A stretch of 56,366 nucleotides of DNA from Pseudomonas morbosilactucae. Lineage in GTDB: Bacteria > Pseudomonadota > Gammaproteobacteria > Pseudomonadales > Pseudomonadaceae. Numbering within the stretch: position 1 is the stretch's first letter; each line of letters begins with the position of its first letter. The notes beneath the pieces are model-generated. The model had not been told where the DNA came from. It ran no database searches and was given only the letters and a program-made list of their open reading frames with translations. Location of the stretch: assembly GCF_023241715.1 (NCBI RefSeq), contig NZ_JALQCW010000089.1, forward strand, positions 1-56,366. Direction: 5' to 3'. Shown here piece by piece: positions 25,297-33,972 of the stretch. A program made the position numbers and the translations under genes.

Positions 25297-26202
25297 GTGT
25301 TTACCGTGAGACTTGTCGACATCCTGCGCCTGCTGTCGCTGGCCGCCATCTGGGGGGCCAGCTTCCTGTTCATGCGGATCATCGCTCCGGTGCTCGGCAC
25401 CGCGCCCAGCGCATTTTTCCGGGTGGCGATCGCCGCCGTCGGGCTATTGGTGATCCTCGCCCTGATGCGGATCAACTGGGATTTTCGCGGCAAGTTCAAG
25501 ACCGTGCTATTGCTCGGGGTGATCAACTCGGGCCTGCCCGCCACCATGTATGCGGTGGCCGCCCAAGTGCTGCCCGCCGGCTACTCGGCGATCTTCAACG
25601 CCACCACGCCGTTGATGGGAGTGCTGATCGGCGGGCTGTTCTTCAGCGAACGCCTGGGCCCGAGCAAGATCGCCGGGGTCTGCCTGGGGCTGTTCGGGGT
25701 CGGCATCCTGACCCGCGCCGGGCCAGTGGCCTTCGATCAGCAACTGTTGCTGGGCGCCCTGTCGTGTCTGGTGGCCACCACCTGCTACGGCTTTGCCGGC
25801 TTTCTCGCACGGCGCTGGCTGGACCAGGCCGGCGGCCTCGACAGTCGCCTGGCGGCCCTGGGCAGCATGCTCGGCGCCAGCCTGTTCCTGCTGCCGCTGT
25901 TCGGCTACAGCGTGGCCACCCAAGCGCCAGCCAGTTGGGGCGGCTGGAGCGTGTGGCTGTCGCTGCTGGGCCTGGGCCTGGTGTGCACCGCCTTCGCCTA
26001 CATCCTCTATTTCCGCCTGCTCAGCTCCATCGGCCCGGTCAAATCCATGACCGTGACCTTTATGATTCCGCCCTTCGGCGTGCTGTGGGGCGCCTTGCTG
26101 CTGGATGAGCCACTGTCCATGGCCCACCTGTATGGCGGGCTACTGATTGCAGTGGCGTTGTGGCTGGTGCTGAGGCCGACCCAGCGGGCCGCAGCGCGCT
26201 AA
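25297..26202 (+). CDS. EamA/DMT-family exporter
   Basis: A 301-residue inner-membrane protein with ten hydrophobic segments in two EamA repeats (AAIWGASFLFMRIIAPVLG; later SSIGPVKSMTVTFMIPPFGVLWGALLLDEPL). Initiation is at GTG 25297 or GTG 25306; neither has a strong Shine-Dalgarno. Its stop overlaps the stop of the convergent LysR gene by 4 bases. Substrate unknown. Confidence 0.87.
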   Translation: MFTVRLVDILRLLSLAAIWGASFLFMRIIAPVLGTAPSAFFRVAIAAVGLLVILALMRINWDFRGKFKTVLLLGVINSGLPATMYAVAAQVLPAGYSAIFNATTPLMGVLIGGLFFSERLGPSKIAGVCLGLFGVGILTRAGPVAFDQQLLLGALSCLVATTCYGFAGFLARRWLDQAGGLDSRLAALGSMLGASLFLLPLFGYSVATQAPASWGGWSVWLSLLGLGLVCTAFAYILYFRLLSSIGPVKSMTVTFMIPPFGVLWGALLLDEPLSMAHLYGGLLIAVALWLVLRPTQRAAAR

Positions 26203-27143
26203 AGCCGCGCCGGGGAATCCGCATCGGGCTCGATCAACTCGTCGATCAACAGGCGCGTCGGCACGCTGAGTTCGACCCCACGTCGGGTAACGATTTCATA
26301 AGGCTCGTTGCGCGACTTCAGTTCCAGGGGCAGGCGCACCAACATGCCGTGGCGCAGGGCAACCTGGGCCACCAATAACGGCATCACCGCCACCAGGGTC
26401 GGGTCCTGCAACAGCAGAGACAGGGTGGTGAAGGTCGATGAGGTCTCGATCGGGTAAGACGGAAAGCTCAGCCCCGCCTCACGAAACTCCCGCTCCAGGG
26501 TCTGGCGCATCGGCATGTTCACCGGAAACACCACCCAACGACTGTCCGCCAGTTCACTGAGCTTGAGTTCGCTGCGGGCGGCAAACGCATGCTGCGGATG
26601 GGCCACCAACACCAGCGCTTCCTGGGCCCGGGAGCGGCTGTCATAGGCGCTGGGGCGCTGGCTGACGCTGGTGCGGCAGATCACCAGGTCCAGGCGCCCC
26701 TGGTCCAGCAGGCTGAGTAAGCGGGCGCTGGTGTCTTCGACGATCTCCACCGACAGCTCCGGCTGCCGGGCGCGCAAGCGGGCCAGGCCCTCCACCAGCA
26801 CCGGCACCGCGCCCATGATGGTGCCCACCGACACCCGGCCACCGTGGCCCTGGAGGATGCCGATCATTTCTTCGCGCAAATGGGCCAGGTCGGTGTGGAT
26901 CAGGCGCGCATAACGAATCACGCAGCGCCCCAGATCGTTGGGCTCCAGGCCTTTGCTGCTGCGCTCGAACAGGGTCGCACCGAGGGTCGACTCGATTTCA
27001 TTCAAGGCCTTGGTCGCCCCCGGCTGGGTAATCGCCATGGCGTCGGCGGCCTTGTGCAGGGAGCCGAGTTCATCCAGGGCGATCAACAGCCGCAGTTGTT
27101 TGAGGCGCAAGCGTGAAGCGATGTTGCTCAGGGATGGAATCAT
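26199..27143 (-). CDS. LysR-family regulator of the acid-sugar module
   Basis: A 314-residue regulator of the GbpR-like branch of LysR proteins. The helix-turn-helix reads RLKQLRLLIALDELGSLHKAADAMAITQPGATKALNEIE. The effector domain contains VSVGTIMGAVPVLVEGLARL and a typical DLVICRTS strand. It is divergent from the FAH-fold dehydratase gene with a 129-base gap, the usual geometry for a LysR regulator and its target. It resembles the second LysR at 39865 across the whole DNA-binding domain (RLRL-QLRL/RQMRL, ITQPGATK/MTQPAATK), so the two may recognise related operators. The inducer is probably the sugar acid or its keto-deoxy derivative. Confidence 0.92.
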   Translation of the reverse strand: MIPSLSNIASRLRLKQLRLLIALDELGSLHKAADAMAITQPGATKALNEIESTLGATLFERSSKGLEPNDLGRCVIRYARLIHTDLAHLREEMIGILQGHGGRVSVGTIMGAVPVLVEGLARLRARQPELSVEIVEDTSARLLSLLDQGRLDLVICRTSVSQRPSAYDSRSRAQEALVLVAHPQHAFAARSELKLSELADSRWVVFPVNMPMRQTLEREFREAGLSFPSYPIETSSTFTTLSLLLQDPTLVAVMPLLVAQVALRHGMLVRLPLELKSRNEPYEIVTRRGVELSVPTRLLIDELIEPDADSPARL

Positions 27144-27272
27144 AGGGGATGACTAAAAGTTATCGCTCAATCAGCAGCTCTCATTAGGCAGCATCGCCGT
27201 GGAATTTTACAGTGCTGTTAAGCGGGCCCGGCTGCCGGACCCTGGATAACAACAAGCACGAGTTCATTTGCG
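27144..27272. promoter_or_regulatory. LysR/dehydratase divergent control region with GATAAC-type elements
   Basis: This 129-base region holds AGTTATCG at 27158-27165 and GATAAC at 27245-27250, which are inverted relative to each other. The same core occurs in the two other control regions of the catabolic island, making it a candidate operator element. Confidence 0.4.
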
Positions 27273-28271
27273 ATGAATATGATCCAGTTTGAAAACACCC
27301 AGGGCCACCGCCAGGTCGGCCTGATCGATGGCGAGAGCATCCGCCCGGTAAACGCGGTGCGCACCATGCGCGAGCTGGCCCTGCAGGCGATTCGCAATGG
27401 CCGTGACCTGGCGGCCGAAGTGGCGGCCCTGGGCACCCAGGACCACACCGAAAGTTATCCCCTGGCCCTGGCCGAAGGCCGGGTACTGCCGCCCCTGGAT
27501 CATGAAGACCCGGCCCATTGCCTGATCAGCGGCACCGGCCTGACCCACCTGGGCAGCGCCTCGACCCGGGACAAGATGCACCAGCAGAAAACCGATGCAC
27601 CTGCCGCCAGTACCGATACCGCACGCATGTTCCAGTGGGGCATCGAAGGCGGGCGGCCGGCGCCGGGCGTGGTCGGCACCCAGCCGGAGTGGTTCTACAA
27701 GGGCGACGGTTCCATCGTCGTGCGCCCGGGCCAGGCCCTGCAGTCGCCGGACTTCGCCGAAGACGCTGGCGAAGAGCCGGAACTCACCGGGCTCTACGTG
27801 ATTGGTGACGACGGCCAGCCCTATCGCATCGGCTTCGCCCTGGGCAACGAGTTCTCCGACCATGTGGTGGAGCGCAAAAATTATCTGTACCTGGCCCATT
27901 CCAAGCTGCGCAACTGCAGCTTCGGCCCGGAACTGCGGGTGGGCGAACTGCCGCGCAACCTGGTGGGCATGAGCCGCATCCGCCGCGGCGACCAGGTGCT
28001 CTGGGAGAAGGAGTTCCTCAGCGGCGAGGACAACATGTGCCACAGCCTGGAAAACCTTGAGTACCACCACTTCAAGTACCGGCAATTCCTGCGGCCCGGT
28101 GACGTGCACGTGCACTTCTTCGGCACCGCGACCCTGTCCTTTGCCGATCAGGTACGAACCCAGGTCGGTGACCGCTTCGAGATCAGCCTGCCGGAGTTTG
28201 GCGCACCGCTGGTCAACGGCATTGAAGTGGCCGAATGCCCAGTCCGCATCGGTGAGGTCCGCCGCCTTTGA
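27273..28271 (+). CDS. FAH-superfamily 2-keto-3-deoxy-pentonate dehydratase (GguC/AraD1-like)
   Basis: A 332-residue fumarylacetoacetate-hydrolase-fold protein. Recognisable parts are HCLISGTGLTHLGSASTRDKMH, the GVVGTQPEWFYKGDGSIVV segment, a metal-site region GFALGNEFSDHVVERKNYLYLAHSKL and VHVHFFGTATLSFADQV. Relatives (GguC, AraD1, XylX) dehydrate 2-keto-3-deoxy sugar acids to alpha-ketoglutarate semialdehyde. The next gene encodes the dehydrogenase for exactly that product, which supports the call. With the dehydratase at 30110 it would catalyse step 2 of a C5 acid pathway. Substrate stereochemistry is inferred, not visible. Confidence 0.8.
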   Translation: MNMIQFENTQGHRQVGLIDGESIRPVNAVRTMRELALQAIRNGRDLAAEVAALGTQDHTESYPLALAEGRVLPPLDHEDPAHCLISGTGLTHLGSASTRDKMHQQKTDAPAASTDTARMFQWGIEGGRPAPGVVGTQPEWFYKGDGSIVVRPGQALQSPDFAEDAGEEPELTGLYVIGDDGQPYRIGFALGNEFSDHVVERKNYLYLAHSKLRNCSFGPELRVGELPRNLVGMSRIRRGDQVLWEKEFLSGEDNMCHSLENLEYHHFKYRQFLRPGDVHVHFFGTATLSFADQVRTQVGDRFEISLPEFGAPLVNGIEVAECPVRIGEVRRL

Positions 28272-28371
28272 AGACGGCCTCGCCACGCACTTTCAGACAC
28301 CGGTCAAGCCGGTGATTTTCCTTCAGGGCGCCAGCAGGCGCCCCGTTTCATCGTGATACCAGGAGGCAGCA

Positions 28372-29952
28372 ATGACTCAGATCCTCGGCCACAACTACAT
28401 CGGTGGCCTGCGCAGCGCCCAGGGCGACATCCGTCTGCAAAGCCTGGACGCCAGCACCGGCGAAGCCTTGCCCTATGAATTCATCCAGGCCACCGACAGC
28501 GAAGTCGACGCCGCAGCCCAGGCCGCGGCCCGGGCCTACCCGCTGTACCGCAACCTCTCGGCCGAACGCCGGGCGCAGTTCCTCGATGCCATCGCCGATG
28601 AAATCGACGCCCTGGGGGATGATTTCGTCGCCCTGGTGTGCCGTGAAACCGCCCTGCCCGCTGGGCGTATCCAGGGCGAACGGGGCCGCACCAGCGGGCA
28701 GATGCGTCTGTTTGCCAAGGTCCTGCGGCGCGGCGATTTCTATGGCGCGCGCATCGACCGCGCCCTGCCCGATCGTCAACCCCTGCCCCGCCCCGACCTG
28801 CGCCAGTGCCGCATCGGCCTGGGCCCGGTGGCGGTGTTCGGTGCCAGCAACTTCCCCCTGGCCTTCTCTACCGCCGGTGGCGACACCGCGGCGGCCCTGG
28901 CTGCTGGCTGCCCCGTGGTGTTCAAGGCCCACAGCGGGCACATGGCAACCGCCGACCAAGTGGCGTCGGCGATCCTGCGGGCCGCTGAGCGCACCGAGAT
29001 GCCGGCCGGAGTCTTCAACATGATTTATGGCGGCGGCGTAGGTGCCACCCTGGTCAAGCACCCGGCGATCCAGGCCGTGGGCTTCACCGGTTCCCTCGGC
29101 GGTGGCCGGGCCCTGTGCGACATGGCCGCGGCACGCCCACAGCCGATCCCGGTGTTTGCCGAGATGTCGAGCATCAACCCGATCCTGGTGCTGCCGGAAG
29201 CCCTGCGTGTGCGCGGTGAACGCATCGCCGTGGAACTGGGCAACAGCGTGGTGCTGGGTGCGGGGCAGTTCTGCACCAGCCCGGGCCTGGTCCTGGGCAT
29301 CGCTTCGGCGGAGTTTTCCGCGTTTGTCGCCAGCCTCGCCCAGTTCTTCAACGAGCAGCCGGCCCACACCCTGCTCAATGCCGGCGGCTTGCGCAGCTAC
29401 AGCAACGGCCTGTCGCGCCTCGACGCCCTGGAGGGCATCCGCCACCTGGCCGGCCAGCCGCAACAGGGCCAGCAAGCCCGTCCGCAGCTGTACCAGGCCG
29501 ACGTAGCGTTGCTGCTGAACCAGGAGGAAGTGCTGCAGGAAGAAATCTTCGGCCCGACCACCATCGTCGTTGAAGTCGCCGACCAGGCCCAGTTGGAGCA
29601 AGCCTTGCGCAGCCTGCACGGGCAACTGACTGCCACCCTGTTGGCCGAGCCGGACGACCTGCAGCGCTTCGCCAGCCTGGTGCCGATCCTCGAAGAAAAG
29701 GCCGGGCGCCTGCTGCTCAACGGCTACCCGACCGGGGTCGAAGTCTGTGATGCGATGGTGCATGGCGGCCCTTACCCAGCCACCTCCGATGCCCGGGGCA
29801 CCTCCGTGGGCACCCTGGCCATCGAGCGTTTCCTGCGCCCGGTGTGCTATCAGAACTACCCCGATGCCCTGCTGCCCCAAGCCCTGCAAAACGCCAACCC
29901 GCTGAACATCCAGCGCCTGGTGGACGGCGAAAGCACGCGGACGGCGCTGTAA
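28372..29952 (+). CDS. Alpha-ketoglutarate semialdehyde dehydrogenase (NAD(P)+)
   Basis: A 526-residue aldehyde dehydrogenase that should oxidise alpha-ketoglutarate semialdehyde to 2-oxoglutarate. Motifs are the cofactor-binding VAVFGASNFPLAFSTAGGDT, the GFTGSLGGGRAL turn, catalytic Glu264 (EMSSINP) and catalytic Cys301 (GQFCTSPG). The C-terminal NGYPTGVEVCDAMVHGGPYPATSD is characteristic of this KGSADH subgroup. A strong ribosome site (AGGAGG) precedes the ATG. It lies 100 bases after the FAH-fold dehydratase gene in the same operon and ends in a strong terminator. Confidence 0.92.
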   Translation: MTQILGHNYIGGLRSAQGDIRLQSLDASTGEALPYEFIQATDSEVDAAAQAAARAYPLYRNLSAERRAQFLDAIADEIDALGDDFVALVCRETALPAGRIQGERGRTSGQMRLFAKVLRRGDFYGARIDRALPDRQPLPRPDLRQCRIGLGPVAVFGASNFPLAFSTAGGDTAAALAAGCPVVFKAHSGHMATADQVASAILRAAERTEMPAGVFNMIYGGGVGATLVKHPAIQAVGFTGSLGGGRALCDMAAARPQPIPVFAEMSSINPILVLPEALRVRGERIAVELGNSVVLGAGQFCTSPGLVLGIASAEFSAFVASLAQFFNEQPAHTLLNAGGLRSYSNGLSRLDALEGIRHLAGQPQQGQQARPQLYQADVALLLNQEEVLQEEIFGPTTIVVEVADQAQLEQALRSLHGQLTATLLAEPDDLQRFASLVPILEEKAGRLLLNGYPTGVEVCDAMVHGGPYPATSDARGTSVGTLAIERFLRPVCYQNYPDALLPQALQNANPLNIQRLVDGESTRTAL

Positions 29953-29976
29953 CGCCACAACCTTCCGGCACCTGCG

Positions 29977-30006
29977 ACGACCGCCTTCGGGCGGTCGTTT
30001 TTTTTT
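29977..30006 (+). terminator. Rho-independent terminator after the dehydrogenase
   Basis: Perfect 9-bp stem ACGACCGCC / GGCGGTCGT closed by a TTCG tetraloop and followed by a run of nine T. It is 25 bases past the stop at 29952. Confidence 0.95.
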
Positions 30007-30029
30007 GCTGGGTCAAACCTTCGGCAACT

Positions 30030-30079
30030 GCCACACAGCACAACGCCGGCCTCAAGGGGCCGGCGTTGTGCTGTGTGGC
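30030..30079. repeat. Perfect 22-bp inverted repeat between convergent operons
   Basis: The arms 30030-30051 and 30058-30079 are exact reverse complements (beginning GCCACACAGC and ending GCTGTGTGGC) around the 6-base loop TCAAGG. It lies 23 bases after the terminator of the dehydrogenase operon and 30 bases past the stop of the convergent enolase-superfamily gene. It has no U-tract on either strand. Confidence 0.9.
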
Positions 30080-30109
30080 TGGGTGGTTTGTAGGGCGGTG
30101 GCTTGCCCC

Positions 30110-31285
30110 TTACTCGATGATATTGAAGTCGCTCAAGTATTCATCGGAGATTTCCAGGCCCAGGCCCGGCTTGTGGTCGTCGAGCTGGATGTAGCCATTG
30201 ACCGGTTGCGGCTCGCCCTTGAACACGTAGTAGAAGAGTTCGTTGCCGACTTCGACATCGAACACCGGGAAGAACTCGGCCATCGGCGAAGCAGTGGTGG
30301 ACATGGTCAGGTGGTAGTTGTGCATCTGCCCGGCATGGGGGATCACCGGCACCGACCAGGCTTCGGCCATGGCGTTGATCTTGCGCGCCGCGGTGATGCC
30401 GCCCACGCGGTTGGTGTCGTACTGGATCACGTCGACGGCGCGACGTTCCAGGAGATCCTTGAAGCCGTAGGAGGTGAACTCGTGCTCGCCACCGGAGATC
30501 GGCATGATGCCCATCTTCTTCAGCTCGATATAACCCTCGATGTCATCGGCAATCACCGGTTCTTCCAGCCAGCGCGGTTCGAACTCGGCCAGCTTGGGCA
30601 ACATGCGCCGGGCGTATTCCAGGGTCCAGCCCATGTAGCACTCAAGCATGATGTCCACGTCCGGGCCGGCCAGCTCACGCAAGGCACGCACCTGCTCGAT
30701 GTTGCGGCGCATGCCCGCCGGGCCGTCCTTGGGGCCGTAGCCAAAACGCATCTTCAGCGCCGTGAAGCCCTGGCTCAGGTAACCCTGGGCCTCTTCGAGG
30801 AACAGGTCGAGGTTGTCGTTGGCATAGAGCTTGGACGCGTAGGTCCAGATCTTCTCCTTGGTGCGCCCGCCCAACAGCTTGAACACCGGTTTGTTCACCG
30901 CCTTGCCCATGATGTCCCAGATGGCGATGTCGATCGCCGAGATGGCCGCCATGCCGATGCCCTTGCGGCCCCAGGCATGGCTCTGGCGGTACATTTTCTG
31001 CCAGATGTATTCGTTGTCGAAGGGGTCTTCACCGATGGCGATGGGTGCCAGGTAGGTGTCGATGATTTCCTTGGCCACACGCGGGGCCAGGGCGCAGTTG
31101 CCGATGCCGACGATGCCGCTGTCGGTCTCCACTTCCACCACCAGCCAGCCGTGGAAGCGGAACGAGCCCATGGCATCGCCACGCTCGAAAAGAATGTCAC
31201 TGGCATTGGTGCAGAAGTGCGCTTGGGGCGGGACGACTTTGCCCTTCCACTCGAAAACGCGGGTACGGATGGCTTTGATTTTCAT
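30110..31285 (-). CDS. Enolase-superfamily acid-sugar dehydratase, probable L-lyxonate dehydratase
   Basis: A 391-residue mandelate-racemase-subgroup enzyme. Metal ligands are E215 (IMLECYMG), E241 (RWLEEP) and E267 (SGGEHE). The catalytic pair is D290 (VIQYDTNRVGG) and H317 (VIPHAGQMHN), and a KxR motif (K178-R180 in TALKMRFG) sits at the end of the second barrel strand. From memory, published L-lyxonate dehydratases are defined by a KxR motif with essential Arg179 and His316 in the Labrenzia enzyme, one residue offset from here. Databases often label such proteins L-rhamnonate dehydratase. It is the second gene of an operon behind an MFS transporter. The FAH-fold dehydratase and the semialdehyde dehydrogenase would finish the route to 2-oxoglutarate. 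Confidence 0.82.
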   Translation of the reverse strand: MKIKAIRTRVFEWKGKVVPPQAHFCTNASDILFERGDAMGSFRFHGWLVVEVETDSGIVGIGNCALAPRVAKEIIDTYLAPIAIGEDPFDNEYIWQKMYRQSHAWGRKGIGMAAISAIDIAIWDIMGKAVNKPVFKLLGGRTKEKIWTYASKLYANDNLDLFLEEAQGYLSQGFTALKMRFGYGPKDGPAGMRRNIEQVRALRELAGPDVDIMLECYMGWTLEYARRMLPKLAEFEPRWLEEPVIADDIEGYIELKKMGIMPISGGEHEFTSYGFKDLLERRAVDVIQYDTNRVGGITAARKINAMAEAWSVPVIPHAGQMHNYHLTMSTTASPMAEFFPVFDVEVGNELFYYVFKGEPQPVNGYIQLDDHKPGLGLEISDEYLSDFNIIE

Positions 31286-31317
31286 GGTGTGGGTTCCTTG
31301 CTAAGGCGTGGGAGTGA

Positions 31318-32643
31318 TCAACCGACCTGGGCCGGCGTAAGCGAGTTAGGCGAGGTCGGGGTGTGCCGGGTGTTCAAGCGCGACAGCAGGATGGCACCGA
31401 GGATGCCCACTAGGGCCAGGGCGAACATGCCGGCGCGCGGATCGGCGAACTGGGTTTCCATCAGGGTCTTGAGGTTGGGTGCGACAAAGCCGCCGAGGTT
31501 GCCGATGGAGTTGATCAGGGCAATGCCACCGGCTGCCGCGGCACCGCTGAGGTAACCGGTGGGGATGGTCCAGAACAGTGGCTGCACGGCGACAAAACCG
31601 GCGGCGGCAAAACAGAAGGCCAGCACCACCGGGACCATGCTGCTGCCCAGGGCCGAGGCGGCAATACCGGCGGCGGCCATGGTCAGCATGCACACCGCCA
31701 GGCGTTGGTGCTGGCCACTGCGGTCGGCGTAGCGAGTGATCAGGCGGGTCACCACCAGGGCGCAGACCCAGGGGATCGCGGTGATCAGGCCGACGTTCAG
31801 GCCGACATGGCCGTCGAGCAAACCGGCGATGCGCGTCGGCAGGTAGAACACCACGCCGTAGACACTCATCTGGATGGTGAAATACGCCAGGCAGAACTGC
31901 AGCACCCGAGGGTTGCGCAAGGCACTGAGAAAGCCGTGGGGGCTGCTGCCTTGCTTCTTCGCGTCCTCTTCGGCCAGGGCGTTTTGCAGCGCCTGCTTCT
32001 GCTCGACGCTCAACCAGCGCGCATCGGCCGGGCGGTCCACCAGGTAGAAGTAGGCGGCGATGCCCACCACCGACGCCATCAGGCCCTCGACCACGAACAG
32101 CCATTGCCAGTTGGTCAGGCCGAACACCCCGTGAAACTCCAACAACCAGCCCGACAGCGGACTGCCGAGCACCAGCGCCAGGGGCAGGCCGAAGTAGAAC
32201 AGGCCCAAGGCCTGGCCACGGCTTTGCGCCGGGAACCAGTAGGTGAGGTACAGGATGATCCCGGGGAAGAACCCGGCCTCGGCAACGCCGAGCATAAAGC
32301 GCAGGACGTAAAAGGTTTCGGCGTTGTGGGCGAACATCATCGCCGCCGACACCAGGCCCCAGGTGACCATGATCCGGCATAGCCAGACCTTGGCCCCCAG
32401 GCGATGGAGCATGTAGTTGCTGGGCACTTCGAAGAAGGCGTAGCCAATGAAGAAGATGCTGGCGCCAAAGGCGAACGCCGCATCGCCCAGCCCGGTATCG
32501 GCCTGCAACGCGGCCTTGGCAAAGCCGACGTTGGAGCGGTCGATAAAGGCCAGGATGTACATGAGGATCAGGAATGGCAGCAAGCGCAGCCGGCTTTTGG
32601 AGATAGCGCTGGACAGCGCCAGGACCGAATCGGGACGAGTCAT
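31318..32643 (-). CDS. MFS transporter, anion:cation symporter family (sugar-acid uptake)
   Basis: A 441-residue protein with 12 hydrophobic segments, including NVGFAKAALQADTGLGDAAFAFGASIFFIGYAFFEVPSN, a hallmark of the ACS family that carries glucarate, galactonate, tartrate and similar acids. It lies 32 bases upstream of the dehydratase gene and is transcribed with it, so it probably imports that enzyme's substrate. ATG at 32643 has AAGGAA about 8 bases upstream. Confidence 0.9.
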   Translation of the reverse strand: MTRPDSVLALSSAISKSRLRLLPFLILMYILAFIDRSNVGFAKAALQADTGLGDAAFAFGASIFFIGYAFFEVPSNYMLHRLGAKVWLCRIMVTWGLVSAAMMFAHNAETFYVLRFMLGVAEAGFFPGIILYLTYWFPAQSRGQALGLFYFGLPLALVLGSPLSGWLLEFHGVFGLTNWQWLFVVEGLMASVVGIAAYFYLVDRPADARWLSVEQKQALQNALAEEDAKKQGSSPHGFLSALRNPRVLQFCLAYFTIQMSVYGVVFYLPTRIAGLLDGHVGLNVGLITAIPWVCALVVTRLITRYADRSGQHQRLAVCMLTMAAAGIAASALGSSMVPVVLAFCFAAAGFVAVQPLFWTIPTGYLSGAAAAGGIALINSIGNLGGFVAPNLKTLMETQFADPRAGMFALALVGILGAILLSRLNTRHTPTSPNSLTPAQVG

Positions 32644-32967
32644 AGGGATGTTCCTTGAGTGCCGTCATGCCTTGCGGAAGAAACAAGGCGGGCTTTTTGT
32701 AGTTGTCGAGTCGTCTTGAGCGAGCGTGTTCGGTGGCGGCTTCGGCTCAAGCGATGGGGCGACTTTAGCCAGCGGTGAACACAGCGGCTAATCACTTATG
32801 GGCATCCAACGATAACCACAGGTGATAGCAACCAAGCCTTTATTGCCACATAGGGTTATCGGATATTTCACCTTCCCCATTCGCCAAAAAGCCGCCCCCA
32901 CTGTCCGTAGGGGCCGGCTGGCTGGCGAAGAACGCCGAGGAATAAAACGCCGGGAAGGCCGCGCCGA
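32644..32967. promoter_or_regulatory. Control region of the transporter/dehydratase operon, with inverted CGATAACC pair
   Basis: This 324-base gap contains CGATAACC (32810-32817) and its exact reverse complement GGTTATCG (32854-32861), spaced 36 bases apart. They lie about 170-220 bases upstream of the transporter start. A diverged REP (GTAGGGGCCGGCTGGCTGGCG) lies at about 32907-32927, next to the stop of the PdxA-like gene. No gene is seen here. Confidence 0.5.
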
Positions 32968-33972
32968 TCAGCGGCTGCGCAGGCCCATGCGGCAGGCGAT
33001 CTCGAAGGCCTGGCGGATCGCTCCAACGTTGGCCTTGCCCTGCCCGGCGATGTCGAACGCGGTGCCGTGGGCCGGGGTGGTGATGGGGATCGGCAGGCCA
33101 CCCTGCACCGTCACACCCCGGGAGAAGCCCATGAGCTTGATCGCGATCTGCCCCTGGTCGTGATACATGGTCACCACCGCATCGAAAGCACTGGCATCGC
33201 CCTGGACTTTCAAGAAAATCGTGTCGCCCGGGTACGGACCGTCCGCGGCAATGCCCAGGGCCTGGGCTGACCTCACGGCCGGGCCGATGATGTCCAACTC
33301 CTCGCGGCCAAACGAGCCGTTGTCGCCGTTGTGCGGGTTCAAGCCGCAGACACCGATCCGCGGCCTGTCCAGGCCATTGCGCTTGAGGGCGTTGTCGATC
33401 AGTTGGATGGCTTCCAGCACCCGCTCCTGGCTGAGCAGGCCCGGCACTTCGGACAGCGCCACGTGAGACGTCACCCGGGAAGTCCACAGATTGTCCAGCA
33501 CGTTGAATTCACAGAACGGCCCATGGAAATCCAGCAGCTCGGCGAACCAGTGCAATTCATCGTTGTGGGCCATGCCGGCCATGTGCAGCGAGGTCTTGTT
33601 CAAGGGCCCGAACAACACCGCGTCCGTGGCCCCGCGCTCGGTCAGGCGCAGGGCCACTTCCAGGGTGTCGAGGCTGTAGCGCCCGCCGATCGCACTGGCC
33701 TCACTGCGCGGGAACGGGCCCAGGGCGCTGCCGCGAAAATCGTAGAACAACGGCGTGTCGTCACTGAACACCAGGTCTTCCAGGGAACTCACCGGGCGAT
33801 AGGGAAACGTCACCCCGGCGATGTCCATGCCGCAGCGCATCTCTGCCTCATCGGCAATCAGGATCACCTGGGCCTGGGCCCGCACCTGGGGATCGCCGAG
33901 CAAACGCGCGATAAGCTCCGGGCCGATGCCCGCGGGGTCGCCCAGGACCATGGCGAGGGTACTTTTATTCAT
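32968..33972 (-). CDS. PdxA-family dehydrogenase (catabolic PdxA2-like)
   Basis: A 334-residue NAD-dependent oxidative-decarboxylating-type dehydrogenase. Three metal-ligand histidines align with E. coli PdxA: H170 (RVTSHVALSEVP), H214 (GLNPHNGDNG) and H271 (MYHDQGQIAIK). The N-terminus MVLGDPAGIGPELIARLL is the family hallmark. The segment after the third His (GFSRGVTVQGGLPIPITTPAHGTAFD) differs from biosynthetic PdxA, where N and R residues bind the substrate phosphate, and is more like catabolic PdxA2 proteins. The start overlaps the lactonase stop (ATGA). Catabolic PdxA2 enzymes normally act after a DUF1537 kinase, which is absent here. Related TphB/IphB act on aromatic dihydrodiols. Substrate unknown. 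Confidence 0.88.
   Translation of the reverse strand: MNKSTLAMVLGDPAGIGPELIARLLGDPQVRAQAQVILIADEAEMRCGMDIAGVTFPYRPVSSLEDLVFSDDTPLFYDFRGSALGPFPRSEASAIGGRYSLDTLEVALRLTERGATDAVLFGPLNKTSLHMAGMAHNDELHWFAELLDFHGPFCEFNVLDNLWTSRVTSHVALSEVPGLLSQERVLEAIQLIDNALKRNGLDRPRIGVCGLNPHNGDNGSFGREELDIIGPAVRSAQALGIAADGPYPGDTIFLKVQGDASAFDAVVTMYHDQGQIAIKLMGFSRGVTVQGGLPIPITTPAHGTAFDIAGQGKANVGAIRQAFEIACRMGLRSR

Noticed and set aside
30110..31285. Calling this gene L-rhamnonate dehydratase
   Set aside because: The PHAGQMHN active-site loop and KxR motif fit L-lyxonate dehydratase better, and no rhamnose-pathway aldolase is nearby; the neighbours lead to 2-oxoglutarate.
31346..32686. 446-residue minus-strand ORF overlapping the MFS transporter in another frame
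   Set aside because: Arg/Pro/Gly-rich out-of-frame translation of the same strand; the 441-residue frame has the transporter motifs.
32968..33972. Calling this gene pdxA of vitamin B6 synthesis
   Set aside because: The region after the third metal His differs from biosynthetic PdxA and the context is catabolic (transporters, lactonase, LysR); a biosynthetic pdxA is expected elsewhere, typically near ksgA and surA.
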